The notes below the pieces were generated by a model. It was not told where the DNA came from and searched no databases. It saw nothing but the letters and a program-made list of their open reading frames with translations. Positions 24,562 to 36,760 of a stretch of 64,000 nucleotides of DNA are shown here, piece by piece; the first letter of the stretch is position 1, and every line of letters starts with the position of its first letter. The position numbers were made by a program, and so were the translations under genes. Origin of the DNA: Mactra quadrangularis (Eukaryota; Mollusca; Bivalvia; Venerida; Mactridae); assembly GCA_025267735.1 (NCBI GenBank), contig CM046303.1, positions 38,701,380 to 38,765,379 of the forward strand, read 5' to 3'.

Positions 24562-24636
24562 CATTCCCGTACCCTGAGGTTATTAACATTCTCAATCTAA
24601 GTATTGAGAATCCTACTAAACTCTGGGTACGAGAAT
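24562..24636. repeat. Imperfect palindrome
   Basis: ATTCCCGTACCCTGAG at the left pairs with CTCTGGGTACGAGAAT at the right, and ATTCTCAAT pairs with ATTGAGAAT around the loop CTAAGT. Probably a foldback remnant; it is not beside a gene. Confidence 0.6.
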
Positions 24637-26017
24637 GGTGAACATATCAACCCTTAGTATACAGGGTCTATAGTCATGAGGTCTACAGCAACAACTTATA
24701 AGGTTAACAAGGGTATTTTTCCCTAGGAATTCCCAGTTGATCTTGTGAATATTGACCATTAGCTAAAAATCCTTAGCACAAAAATTGAAGAGAGTAAACT
24801 AGGTTATGTGCAAAAATTAAAAATTACAATTCATAGGTTAATTTGGGCATTTTTGAATTGGAAATCTAATAGTAATTTTATGCCTTATTTGAATCAGCTC
24901 TATTGTTTGACTGCTGCAAAAATTTAATGAAAATTGAGTTAGTTTTTATTTTGAAGATCACATGACTATATACACCGATGAAAAGGTCGCGGAAATTTCA
25001 GCTGTTGCTTATAAAGACAAAGATTAAAATGACAAGAAAAACTTGCTAGAGTCAATATACCTTTACAGTTCAACAAATTCAATGAAACCCGTTAACTCTG
25101 AATACATAATGATTATTAAACATGAAATAATTTATATCAAGGGAGACCACTGTAGTATTATTAAAAACTAACTTAAAACAGTCAGAATTATCTCCCTTAA
25201 ACAAAACTAGATTTGACCCTGTTACAATATTTTAGTTGTTTTTTGAGTTATTAAAATCATCTTTTAGTTCTCAATTTATTTTAAAAGTTGTTTTTTGCAG
25301 ATTAAAATGTATAGTTTAATATTAAGATAAATTTAAATAACGATTTTATGATAATTGTTTATTTAATTGTTATATTTAATTTTACTCTTTTGGAAATTCA
25401 TTAATTAGAAAAACCTCAAGATTTTGTTTATTAAAAACTACATGTATCTTCTTTATTGAAACAATTGAGAAACTTCAAAGATTACTTGGAATAAAATGTG
25501 ATATTTCAGGTAGAGTTTCCCTAATACAACACTATTATTCTAACTACAGTAAATTTCTCACAAAACTTGTTTCTAATTTTATTTTTTAGTATTTTCTCCT
25601 TGTCATTTACTTAAATTTTATTAAATATTATTTAGTGTCTAGAGAAATTAAAACTTACACAATTTCCATATCAAAGGGAGATAATTTCTCATCAAAAGTT
25701 AATTTTTATATTATGTTCATTTATTACAATTTTGAAAATTGAACTGTAAATATTTAGAATTGAAAACTATTGTTCAATTTTATTCAATTTTCAGTGGTGC
25801 ATAAATTAACCCCTTTGATTTGAATATTCACTACAGTACTTCTGTACTTTTGATTGATAAAATTATATTTAAATCAGTGGAGTTAATGTATACGCCTCTG
25901 ACAGACAAAATTGAACATTATGTCGCAGGTTTTAGCACAAAATGGCTGTAACTCAATTTAAGAAAAGAGTGAGTTAGGACCAACTTGCCCTTAACTCGCG
26001 ACATGTACTATGAAAAA

Positions 26018-26416
26018 CAATCTTCCTAAACAGAGATCCTGTAGAGCGTTGTCGTACAGGATCTCTACTTTCTCAATGCAAGGTCACGTCGAGATGAACT
26101 TTGTAGCGACCAATCAATGCATAGCTTTCATCTAGACGAAAACGCTATTAATCACATTTTGATTTCGTAATTTCTAATTTTAGACCAAGGTTTGCATGCC
26201 AATTTAACAGCGGTATTATTCACAGTCTGCGATTGGGTGGCTCATTTCAACTTGCGTGACGTAGACGATGTAAACAAGTTATGTATCATAACAATTTTGT
26301 CATGAATATCATGATAAGAAAAGGTCACTTGAATGTGACCTTCGTTTGGAAAAGGCCAGATCTAAAATAGCGAGTATGCGATCGGAAAATTTTAGATCGG
26401 GTTTTAATTAATCAGA
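26018..26416 (+). repeat. ~400-bp dispersed element, copy 1
   Basis: Closely related to 27324-27726 in the same orientation throughout, including GAGCGTTGTCGTACAGGATC, GGTCACGTCGAGATGAACTT and ATCTAGACGAAAACGCTATT. It contains the small hairpin GATCCTGT..ACAGGATC and AAGGTCAC..GTGACCTT. Transposon class unknown. Confidence 0.7.
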
Positions 26417-26645
26417 TTGTATGAAATATTGCTCACTTTTGTTTATTATTACATTGATAGTTATCTCCCTTCTTTATTACAGAACTAGAATGTTTTTAGT
26501 GAAGTTATGAATGGTTATGGTTATGGTGACAATAAAACAATGAATCTCTACTCTTAAGACCTTCATCATAAGAAGTTTCAGCTGTAATGACATGTACTTT
26601 ATTCTTTGATTTATATTAAATGGACTAGCTGTGTTTTGTCAGGGT

Positions 26646-26920
26646 CCAGTGCAACTCCACTCATGGACAACTCAACCTGAAGTTAGGACAATTCAACCCT
26701 GTGAGACAACTCAATCTGTGGACAACTCTGATCCTGTATTATTCATAATTATAAGTTTATTGTGAATGGAAGATATTGAGGAATGATGATTTGAAATTTT
26801 TAGTTCTTTAAAAAGTTAGAATAACATTAAAAATCAATTTTAACAGATTGAGTTGTTTTGGGGTTGTGTTGTCTATCGGTTCAGTTGTCCCAACTGGCGG
26901 CATAAGTTATCCTGATCAAG
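26646..26920. repeat. Inverted minisatellite (foldback of GTTGAGTTGTCC)
   Basis: At 26646-26740 there are several copies of GGACAACTCAACC-like motifs. After about 100 bp of AT-rich spacer the reverse complement (GTTGAGTTGTCC-like) recurs at 26845-26920. The two halves can fold on each other. Related to 8640-8765. Confidence 0.5.
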
Positions 26921-27323
26921 TATTGTACAATTAGGGACTTTAGTCAGTTATCTTCCCCTGATAAAATCTGAAGAAATCCAATTGGTAAGTAGTTGAATTT
27001 TCACTGAGGATTGCAAGCTTTGTACATCTGATCTGTTAAAGCATTAGATAATTATAAATCATGAATTAGGAAATGCTGCTCTGAGTGAACTTACTTAACA
27101 GTGTTAAAAAGTATGGTTTTACATTTCACTTTGTACTAATTTGCAGTAATTTAAAGTGGTAGTTATAAGACTCACTTTGGTTGATGTATAGAATATGAAT
27201 GCTTTCTTAGTATACTTAACTTATTTGAAATTTTGAGACCAGCCCTTCTGTTGACTTAGTAATTTGTCATAAATAAGACTTTAATCCGACTAAACAAAAT
27301 TAATGTTGGTTGTAGAGAAAGTC

Positions 27324-27726
27324 AATCTCCGTAAACAGATATCCTGTCGAGCGTTGTCGTACAGGATCTCTACTTTCTCCGTGGAAGGTCACGTCGAGAT
27401 GAACTTTGTTTTGACCAATCAATGCGTAGCTTTCATCTAGACGAAAACGCTATTAATCACATTTTGATTTCGTAATTTCTATTTTTAGACCAAGTTTTGC
27501 ATGCTAATTTAACAGCGGTATTATTAACAGTCTGCGATTGGGCGGCTCATTTCAAATTGCGTGACGTAGACGATGTAAACAAGTTACGTATCATAACAAT
27601 TTCGTCATGAATATTATGATGAGAAAAGGTTGCCTGAACGTGACCTTCGTTTGGAAAAGGCCAGATCAAAATTAGCGAGTATGCGAGCAGAAAATTTTAG
27701 ATCGGGTTTTAATCATTTAATCAGAT
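27324..27726 (+). repeat. ~400-bp dispersed element, copy 2, with possible 10-bp TSD
   Basis: Second copy of the element at 26018-26416. TAGAGAAAGT is found on both sides (27314-27323 and about 27728-27737) and may be its target duplication. Confidence 0.7.
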
Positions 27727-27914
27727 TTAGAGAAAGTGTGTTTGAAGTTTTGATACTGAAATCCGTGCTTAAAAAATATAGTTTAATCTTTCAAATGATC
27801 ACACGTCAGTTAATTTTTTTTGTTTGTTTTATTTCAGATTGTTATGAACAGAAGTACGGAAAATCAAGTATATCAAGCTGGTGAATGTAAAACTTTTGAT
27901 CACTGCAGTAGAAG

Positions 27915-28215
27915 AATGTTGTCCATATAAGCTTGCCCTGCTGAAATTAAACAAGTCGTCTCGGACTTTTTGTCCTTGAGATGTTTGTTGTCCATTTACG
28001 CGTGTCCTGCTGAAATTAAACAAGTCGTCTCGGACTTTTTGTCCTTGAGATGTTTGTTGTCCATTTACGCGTGCCCTGTTGAAATTAAACAAGTCGTCTC
28101 GGACTGTTTGTCCTTGAGATGCTTGCTGTCCAGTTTCATGTACTTGATAAAATTTGGTCTGTTGATATTGAACAAGTTGTCTCGGACTGTTTGTCCTTGA
28201 GATGTTTGTTGCCCA
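27915..28215 (+). repeat. 69-bp tandem repeat with internal hairpin
   Basis: TGTCCTTGAG starts at 27971, 28040 and 28109 (69-bp steps), then 28192 (83-bp step). Each unit holds CTCGGAC-TTTTT-GTCC followed by TTGAG, a small stem-loop. Because 69 is a multiple of three, frames stay open on both strands and give 23-residue repeats. That is a by-product of the period and not evidence of a gene. Confidence 0.8.
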
Positions 28216-28254
28216 AGTAAATTAAAAAAATGTGTTTTTGTTTTATTAATTAAA

Positions 28255-30505
28255 AAGGATTCGTCCCCTAGCTATTTCGTACATATTAATTTACGTGTTA
28301 CGAAAAATAAGGGACATATTTGTATACTATTTGATTTGTCCCCTAGCTATTTCGAACCCATATTTGTGGCTACATAAATATTTGGAGGAATATCCTTGTT
28401 TAAATTTTGATGCGTCCACGAGGAATTTCGAACCCAAATTTTTCCTGGTTACGAAAATATTTGGGGCAAAAATTTATCCTAGTGTATAAATATTCGTACC
28501 CCAACAATTTCGAAACAAAAAATCTGGTTACGTAAATATTTGGAACATAATGTAAGTAACGAAAATATTTGGGACGAATCTGTTAAATTGTCTCGAGGCA
28601 ATTTCGAACCCGACTTTCCGGTTATGTAAATATTTTGGGACGAATATTTGTTTATATCTTAATTTGTCCCCAAACCATTTCGACCCAGGTTTTTTGGGTA
28701 CGAAAATATAAGGGGACGAATCCGTAGATTCGTCCCCATATATTATCGTACCCAAAAAAACTGGGTCGAAACTATTAAGGGACGAATCTTTGTTTACATT
28801 TACATTCGTCTCCAAACCATTTCGACCAAAGTTTTTTTTGGTTACGTAAATATAAGGGGACGTATCCGAAGATTCGTCCTCAAACCATTTCGACCCAAGT
28901 TTTTTGGGGTACGAAAATATTAAGGGACGAAACTTTGTTTACATTTTCATTCGTCCCCAAACCACTTCGACCAAACTTTTTTGGGGGGTACGAAAAGATT
29001 AGGGGACTAATCTTCGAATTCTTTCTCAAACCATTTCGACACAAGTTTTTTGGGGGGTTCGAAAATATTAGGGGACGAATTTTTGTTTATATCTTCATTC
29101 GTCCCCAAACCATTTCGACCCAAGTTTTTTTGGGGTACGAAAATATTAGGGGACGAATCTTTGTTCACATCTTCATTCGTCCCCAAACCATTTCGATCCA
29201 TATTTTTTTGGTACGAAAATATAAGGGGACGAATCCGAAGATTCGTCCTCCAACCATTTCGAAGTTTTTTTTTGGACGAAAATTGTAGGGGACGAATCTT
29301 TGTTTACAACTTCATTCGTCCCCAAACCATTCCGACCCTGGTTTTTTTGGGTACGAAAATATAAGGGGAAAATCCGAAGATTCGTCCTCAAACCATTTCG
29401 ACCCAAGTTTTTTTGGGGTACGAAAATATTAGGGGACGAATCTTTGTTTACATTTTCATTCGTCCCCAAACCATTTCGACCCAAGTTTTTTTGGGGTACG
29501 AAAATATTAGGGGACGAATCTTTGTTCACATCTTCATTCGTCCCAAAACCATTTCGATCCATATTTTTTTGGTACGAAAATATAAGGGGACGAATCCGAA
29601 GATTCGTCCTCCAACCATTTCGAAGTTTTTTTTGGACGAAAATTGTAGGGAACGAATCTTTGTTTACAATTTCATTCGTCCCCAAACCATTCCGACCCAG
29701 GTTTTTTTTGGGTACGAAAATATAAGGGGAAAATCCGAAGATTCGTCCTCAAACCATTTCGACGCAAGTTTTTTTGGGGTACGAAAATATTAGGGGACGA
29801 ATCTTTGTTTACATTTTCATTCGTCCCCAAACCATTTCGACCCAACTTTTTTGGGGGGTACGAAAAGATTAGGGGACTAATCTTCGAATTCGTCCTCAAA
29901 CCATTTCGACACAAGTTTTTGGGGGGTTCGAAAATATTAGGGGACGAATTTTTGTTTATATCTTCATTCGTCCCCAAACCATTTCGACCCAAGTTTTTTT
30001 GGGGTACGAAAATATTAGGGGACGAATCTTTGTTCACATCTTCATTCGTCCCCAAACCATTTCGACCCATATTTTTTTGGTACGAAAATATAAGGGGACT
30101 AATCCGAAGATTCGTCCTCCAATCATTTCGAAGTTTTTTTTGGGACGAAAATATTGAAGTTTACAACTTCATTCGTCCCCAAACCATTCCGACCCAGGTT
30201 TTTTTTGGGTACGAAAATATAAGGGGACGAATCTTTGTTTACATCTTCATTCGTCCCCAAACCATCTCGACCCAGGTCTTTTTTGGTACGATAATATATG
30301 GGGACGAATCCGAAGATTCGTCCTCAAACCATTTCGACCCAAGTTTTTTTGGATACGAAAATATTAGGGGACGAATCTTTATTTACATTAGTCCCCAAAC
30401 CTTTTCGACCCACATTTTTTTTGGGGGGTACAAAAATATTAGGGGACGAATCTTCGGATTCGTCCTCAAACCATTTCGACTTAAGTTTTTTTGGGGTACG
30501 AACTA
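28255..30505. repeat. Hairpin satellite, units of about 62-78 bp
   Basis: Each unit is itself an interrupted palindrome. In 29097-29158 the arms are ATTCGTCCCC and GGGGACGAAT. Inside, TTTCG pairs with CGAAA and CCC with GGG, around a T-rich loop. Units are joined by linkers of about 7 or 16-18 bp. The left edge (28255-28700) is strongly degenerate, the middle is near identical, and the right edge stops abruptly near 30505. Open frames of up to 236 codons exist on both strands and in several frames; they reflect the repeat and are not called as genes. Confidence 0.88.
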
Positions 30506-31121
30506 CTTACTTTAAAAGCGTTTACCAAATTAAGTATTTAACTCATATTAAAGACACGGATAACTTAAATATCGTATTTAGCAAATTATCATGTAGTATA
30601 ATTATTTTTCTAATATTTATTTTTAAAATGTACTCTGCTTATTATTTTCATTTGTACTCCTTAAACATTTATTTAACATATTTTATCTAACTTTCGTCTT
30701 ATCTTATTATTAATTTAATAAATATCTTATTTAATTTCTTAAATCATGAAATATAATAAAGGTATTCTTTCATTTATATACAATTTTTCAGAATACTAAG
30801 GTGCTAATTGTAGTAATATGTATGTTTACTAAATCTATTATCATACTAACGCCTGTATACAATATATAATAGGATTATAATCAGTCATAGTCTGATAACC
30901 CTTCTTTATCTTTGGTGTCAGTAAATCCGTCAGTAATTTCCTTCTTTGTGTATGGTGTCAGTGTTTGCGTCAGTAAAATAGACCGTCCCCTACTTACGTA
31001 CACTCAAGCATACTCTTCGTACATTCATTTAATCTAACATTTCTGATCAAGTTGTAATTATTTCTCAATAAAAATTAAGTTGGTATTGTTAAATGATTCT
31101 TTAACTGTCAAGGGAGGTAAC
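30506..31121. other. No gene seen between satellite and MITE
   Basis: AT-rich sequence. The only oddity is a duplicated TTCTTTATCTTTGGTGTCAG / TTCTTTGTGTATGGTGTCAG near 30901 and 30942. Confidence 0.5.
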
Positions 31122-31124
31122 AAT

Positions 31125-31550
31125 GGGCACGTTCCTTAAGGCGATCGCTAGCTAGCGATTTGTAGCGATTTCCTACGGAACGGTTTGCTACGATCGAGCA
31201 AGTTGAATCGCTAGCTAGCGAAACGTAGCAAGTTTTTTTCTTGCTAGCCTTATCATTCGGAACACTTCTGCTTATTTCAAAATGGCTGCCCCCTGTTGGA
31301 ACGTGTTTTTTTTCAAGAATTCTGATATATATTTCATTTAATGCACAAATTTCGTCAAAGTGATGAAAAAGAATATTCATGGGGATAATTGATTGAAATA
31401 TTTTTCATTTGTTACAATTTTGAACATTTTGTTTGAGGAAGTCGCCATTTTGTTTTGCTAGCTTGAAGCAAACCGCTCCGTAGACCTCTTATGCTACAAG
31501 AAATCGCTTTCAAAAAGCGACAGCTAGCGATCGCCTTGCGGAACGTGCCC
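31125..31550. mobile_element. MITE with ~31-bp TIRs (PIF/Harbinger-like?)
   Basis: The left end GGGCACGTTCCTTAAGGCGA and the right end TCGCCTTGCGGAACGTGCCC are inverted copies, extending through GATCGCTAGCT with two mismatches. AAT stands on both sides (31122-31124, 31551-31553) as a possible 3-bp target duplication. GGGC ends with a 3-bp duplication fit PIF/Harbinger, though the usual target is TWA. The interior is non-coding and repeats AGCTAGCGAT motifs. Confidence 0.75.
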
Positions 31551-31759
31551 AATGACATGATTATTGAAATGTTTAAACGCCAGTCAATCCGGTCTTCAAA
31601 ATTACTTATTAGATCTCTAAAAAGATTTCATGAAAGTATTTCCGTTTGACTTTCTCAATGAGTTTTTTTTTACTTTAATCGTTGTATATAGAGGCATTCA
31701 AAATTAATTAATAAAACACAAAACTTTCATGATTCATAAGTGTATTATGATAAATCCCT

Positions 31760-32510
31760 AGAAGAATTACGGTAGTCACGTAATCCTAACTACATAGGCT
31801 AGAAATACGGGCCCGTAATCCTAGCCAAAATTATAAATGAAAGCTAGAGTTACGGACCTGAAATCCTAGCTTATTAAGCCTGTTGAGGCTCAGGTTACGG
31901 ACCCGTAACTCTAGCTTACAGATTGATTAAGGCTACAGTTACGGCCCGTAATACTAACCGGAAAGTTACTCATAGGCTAGAGTTACGGGCCCGTAATCCT
32001 AGCTTAAAAGGTATGATTAGACTAAAGTTACGGGCCCGTAATCCTAGCTTATAAAGCCTGGTTAGGCTACAGTTACGGGCCCGTAATCCTAGCTTAAAGG
32101 GTATAATTAGACTAAAGTTACGGGCCCGTAATCCTAGCTTATAAAGCCTGGTTTGGCTACAGTTACGGGCCCGTAATCCTAACCAGAAAGGTACTTTTAG
32201 GCTACAGTTACGGGCCCGTAATCCTAACCGGAAAGGTACTTATAGGCTAGAGTTACGGGCCCGTAATCCTAGCTTAAAGGGTATGATTAGACTAAAGTTA
32301 CGGGCCCGTAATCCTAGCAAATAAAGACTGTTGAGGCTAGAGTTACGGGCCCGTAATCCTAACCAGACAGGTACTTTTAGGCTAGAGTTACGGGCCCGTA
32401 ATCCTAGCTAATAAAGACGGACGAGGCTACAGTTACGGGCCCGTAACTATAGTTTATAGGTTGATTCAGGCTACAGTTACGGGTCCGTAATCCTTACGGC
32501 ACTCCCGTAA
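31760..32510. repeat. 45-bp tandem array centred on TTACGGGCCCGTAA
   Basis: The 14-bp perfect palindrome TTACGGGCCCGTAA starts at 31983, 32028, 32073, 32118, 32163, 32208, 32253, 32298, 32343, 32388 and 32433, an exact 45-bp step. Variant copies lie at 31805, 31850, 31895, 31939 and 32477. CTAG-type half-palindromes sit on both sides of many cores. Spacers are alike and fall into two or three alternating types, so this is not a CRISPR array. It ends about 20 bp before the terminal repeat of the next element. Confidence 0.9.
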
Positions 32511-33429
32511 CACTAGACTCCGAGGCTAGACATAGGGATGCGTTTTTTCGTAAATAGTTGGTCCGAGTCGACTGGTAAAGAGTTTTCGAAATGCAAGTAG
32601 TCCGGCATTAAGCTCAGCTTACAATCTGTCTACTTTTTTTCAAACATACATGAACTCTACATGATATAGACAGACATAGCAAAATGATAAAACGTGTATT
32701 CGGGTGGTCATTCAGTTAAAGCCGCGGCGGGCCCCTATTTATGTGGTCTACTAATATCAAGGGACTCAGAGGACCAAACAACTGAATCAAAATCTGTTTT
32801 CTTTCGTGAGCAAAGTTGAAACGCATGCAAAAGCTCGATACAAAATCGTACAGACATTGTGTTTGAAAGGACTGCATAAAAAATTAATATCTAACAAAAT
32901 ATTTTTAATCGTTGGAGTTTTAAGTCTTTCTGGGTCGAAAAAAATTGATATGAATGGTACACAGGTATTGAATAAAGTTTTAAGTATAAAAATCAGAATA
33001 AAGACCCCGAGTGCAGTGTATACAGAAACTCTTTACGAACTTGAACTGAAAATTGCAAATCTGCAATATTTTAGTAAAATTGGTAAAGAGTTTTCGTTTG
33101 GCATAAAATAGAATAATTATGGAACTCAGGTTCTAAAGAAAACGATAAATATTAGAATAATGAGCTTGAATAAAGTGTATACAAAAACTCTTTACAAACT
33201 TGAACGGAAAATTGCAAATCTGCAATATTTCTAGTAAAATCGGTAAAGAGTTTTCGAATGGCATAAAATGAAATAATTATGGAACCCAGGTACTAAAAGA
33301 AAAACTTTCTAGATGAATATCTATATATAATAAGAAACCAAACGAGATGTGTGCATAAATCCAATACAAAATTCAACAAAAATTGCAACCCCTTTCAAGG
33401 TTAAATCTTAAAGAGTTCTTGTTTGTCAT

Positions 33430-34980
33430 ACCCAACTTTTAGACCCATCAAGATTTTAGCTTTATGATACAGCCATACAGCTCTGATTGTAGATACGTCT
33501 GTTTTGCGATGATATAATCTACAAGCCGTGACCCCATGTTGTGATCGATGAGATAAGGATCATAGGTCACGATTTCAAGTCATATCAGGGGATTTATTAA
33601 ATCCGTTGTAGACAAATGTTTTATATTGTCCATTGTGCAACAAGTGTAAATTAACAGATTACACAACTTTTAAAGTGACATTTTGAATACAATACAGTCA
33701 GATAAAACAAGAATGATGATTGAAATAAATTTATTTGATGGACAAATTATGTTAGAAATGAGAATTATGAACTCATCTATCAATTTAATTCATTAATTGC
33801 CCATCCGTTAATTTAGATATGCCTTATATTTATTGTTATAAAAGTTTTAAATTTAAATGAATAATTTTGTAACAATATTCAAACCTCATCGTTATCGTTA
33901 ACCCGCCAATAACTATTCTTTTGTTTCGTCTGCCGCTTTATTTTACTTTGACTAAAATGCCCATGCATTAATTTGTACAACAGTTTTATTTATTTTAATA
34001 TTTCACCTTTTTAAAACAATCGTTTTACAATGATTTGTAAACTAGTAAATAAAAGTTTTCAATGTATTAACGCTTTAATTAATATAATTGTAGAGGTAAA
34101 CTAAAAACAGTTGATGTTTTTATCCTTATGCCGCAAGAATAAAGTAATATGTTTATAATACTGTTTTCAGTAATACGTATAGTCGAGTAAATAATAAATA
34201 GTCGAACAATAATTTTTTGAATAAATAGATAAATTACATGTACAATGTATGTATTTTCTAAACTGCCTAGAATCTTAACACTTTCATTTTAATTATTTCA
34301 GAACCTTTATTTCAACATCATTTGACTGATACAACAACATGTATGTATACAAATAGTTATCAATAAAACAGAGACAGGAAGGTAATCCTGTCATAAAAGT
34401 GTACCCGCTGTGCCTTGCTATGCACAGTGTATTATACAATCACACCAGGGGTCCATAAATCCGATAGCGCACTCTATAAATTTAAGAAAAAAATACTTTA
34501 AAAATGCAAAACTTTTGGAAAAAAATGCAAATGGGACCAAAACTTCATTAAGATATTTTAAATTTAAAAAGTGCTTCGAAAACTAAAAACATACGGCATT
34601 TTCATGTCATTTGCACAAATTTGATCAAAGAATCGGAAAGGCTTTATTTTTCAACTTATATTAGCCTGGGTATTTATTTTCCTTCTTTGTTTATAGTAAC
34701 GTGAGTACTCAAATAAAACCTTAAAAGGGACCAAAACTTTACAATTTTACAAAAAAATAAAAACAATCAAATGAAAGAAGACAGTTTAAACTTTTTTTGC
34801 ATCATTTGCACAAAATTGATATCTTTAAAAATTAAAGAGTTATGACCGTTCAAAGATTTTTCCCCTATACTTTTCTATTGAAAATCTAATATCGACTTGG
34901 GATTATGTATGGGCCTAAAAGTTGGACATGGTATAAAGTTTTTAGTGGACATTTTTTAGTTAAATGTATGGAACACGGGC
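33430..34980. other. Unique-looking interior of the 5.0-kb element
   Basis: AT-rich; no ORF with recognisable content and no strong tandem structure. Confidence 0.45.
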
Positions 34981-34989
34981 ACTAAAAAT

Positions 34990-36760
34990 GGTTTGTTCAT
35001 AAAAATCTGAACTTTGAAACCTAATGAAGATGTATAAAAAAATCTTTACCAATTTCAACTGAAATTGCAAAAAACGACCGCTTTAAGGTTAAATCTACAA
35101 AGAGTTTTTGTCCATGTCTATATAGTTATTTCAGTGGACAAAAACTTCGTCCTTGCGGTGTTTTAGAAACGGGCACTCAAAAAAAGAGGTTTTTACATAA
35201 AAATCAGAACAAATGAAGATGTATAAAAATCTCTTTACAAATTTCAACGGAAATTTCAAAAAACGACCGCTTTAAGGTAAAATCTACAAAGAGTTTTTAT
35301 TAATGTATTAAGTGTTTTTCAGTGGGCAAAAAACTTTGAATCTTTTGAGTTTAATGTCTTTCAGGACCTAAAATGATGTGTTTGGGACACAGGTACTTAA
35401 AAAATTGTACTTAGAAACCTCAAGAAGATGTTTAAAAAAACTCTTTACAAATTTACACTGAAATGGCAAAAAACTACAGCTTTAAGGTTAAATCTGTAAA
35501 GAGTTTTGTTCATGTCTTTTCAGTGGACAAAAAACTTTAGATCCTTGAGATTAGCCTTTCTGTGCCATGAATTATGTGTTTGGGACATGGGTACTAAAAA
35601 AATTATGCTAAGAAACCTAATGAAAATGTATAAAAAAAACTCTTTATAAATTTCAACTGAAATTGCAAAAATCGACCACTCTAAGGTTAAATCTGTAAAG
35701 AGTTTGTGTTCATGTCTTTTCAGTAGACAAAAAAACTTTAGATCCTTGAGTTTAATGTCTTTATGGGCCTTAAATTATGTGTTTGATACATGAGTACTAA
35801 AAATGTGCTTAGAAACTTAATGAAGATGTATAAAAAACTATTTATAAATTCCAACTGAAATTGCAAAAACGACCGCTTTAAAGTTCAATCCGTAAAGAGT
35901 TTTTATTCATGTATAAAGTGTTTTCGGTGGACAAAAACTTAAGATCTTTTAGTTAAATGTCTATTGATCTTAAATGATGTGTTTGGGACACGGGTACTAA
36001 CAAATTGTGCTTGGAAATCTAATGAAAATGTATGAAAAAACTCTTTATAATTTTCAACTGAAATTGCATAAAACGACCACTCTAAGGTAAAATCTACAAA
36101 GAGTTTGTGTTCATTTATAAAGTGTTTTTCACTGGGCAAAAAACTTTGGATCTTTTGAGTTTAATGTCTGTTTCTGGACCTAAAATGATGTGTTTGGGAC
36201 ACAGGTACTTAAAAAATTGTGCTTAGACACCTCAAGAAGATGTTTAAAAAAAACTCTTTACAATGTCAAATTTACACTGAAATGGCAAAAAACTACAGCT
36301 TTAAGGTTAAATCTGTAAAGAGTTTTGTTCATGTCTTTTCAGTGGACAAAAACTTTAGATCCTTGAGATGAGTGTCTTTCTGTGCTTTGAATTATGTGTT
36401 TGGGACATGGGTACTAAAAAAATTGTGCTCAGAAACCTAATGAAAATGTTTAAAAAAAACTCTTTATAAATTCCAACTCAAATTGCAAAAAACGACCACT
36501 CTAAGGTTATATCTGTAAAGAGTTTGTGTTCATGCATTAAGTGTTTTCAGTGGACAAAAAACTATAGGTCTTTTGAGTTTAATGTCTTTATGTGCCTTAA
36601 ATTATGTGTTTGGGACATGGGTTCTAAAACAATGTGCTTAGAAACCTGATGAAGATGTATAAAAAAACTCTTTATAAATTCCAACTGAAATTGCAAAAAA
36701 CGACCACTCTAAGGTTAAATCTGTAAAGAGTTTGTGTTCATGCAATAAGTGTTTCCATTG
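34990..36760 (+). repeat. ~200-bp tandem array with hairpin arms, inside the 5.0-kb element
   Basis: About nine units spaced 190-220 bp. Each has AAAACTCTTTA(C/T)A and, about 45-60 bp later, TGTAAAGAGTTTT, which are inverted copies. Between them is a shared AACTGAAATTGCAAAAAACG block. Earlier diverged units lie at 32800-33300. The same GTAAAGAGTTT core is the inner edge of the element's terminal repeats. Confidence 0.75.

Noticed and set aside
27829..28200. Repeat proteins on both strands of the 69-bp array
   Set aside because: The 69-bp period keeps any frame open, there is no start context or domain, and both strands are equally open.
28528..30515. Long open frames (up to 236 codons) with repeated FVPKPFRPKFFWGTK-like or GTNEDVNKDSSPNIF-like peptides
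   Set aside because: They occur on both strands and in several frames of the same hairpin satellite; unit lengths that are multiples of three and lack of stops in the motif explain them.
31760..32510. CRISPR array
   Set aside because: Spacers are themselves similar to one another, the repeat is only a 14-bp palindrome, there are no cas genes and the context is eukaryotic.
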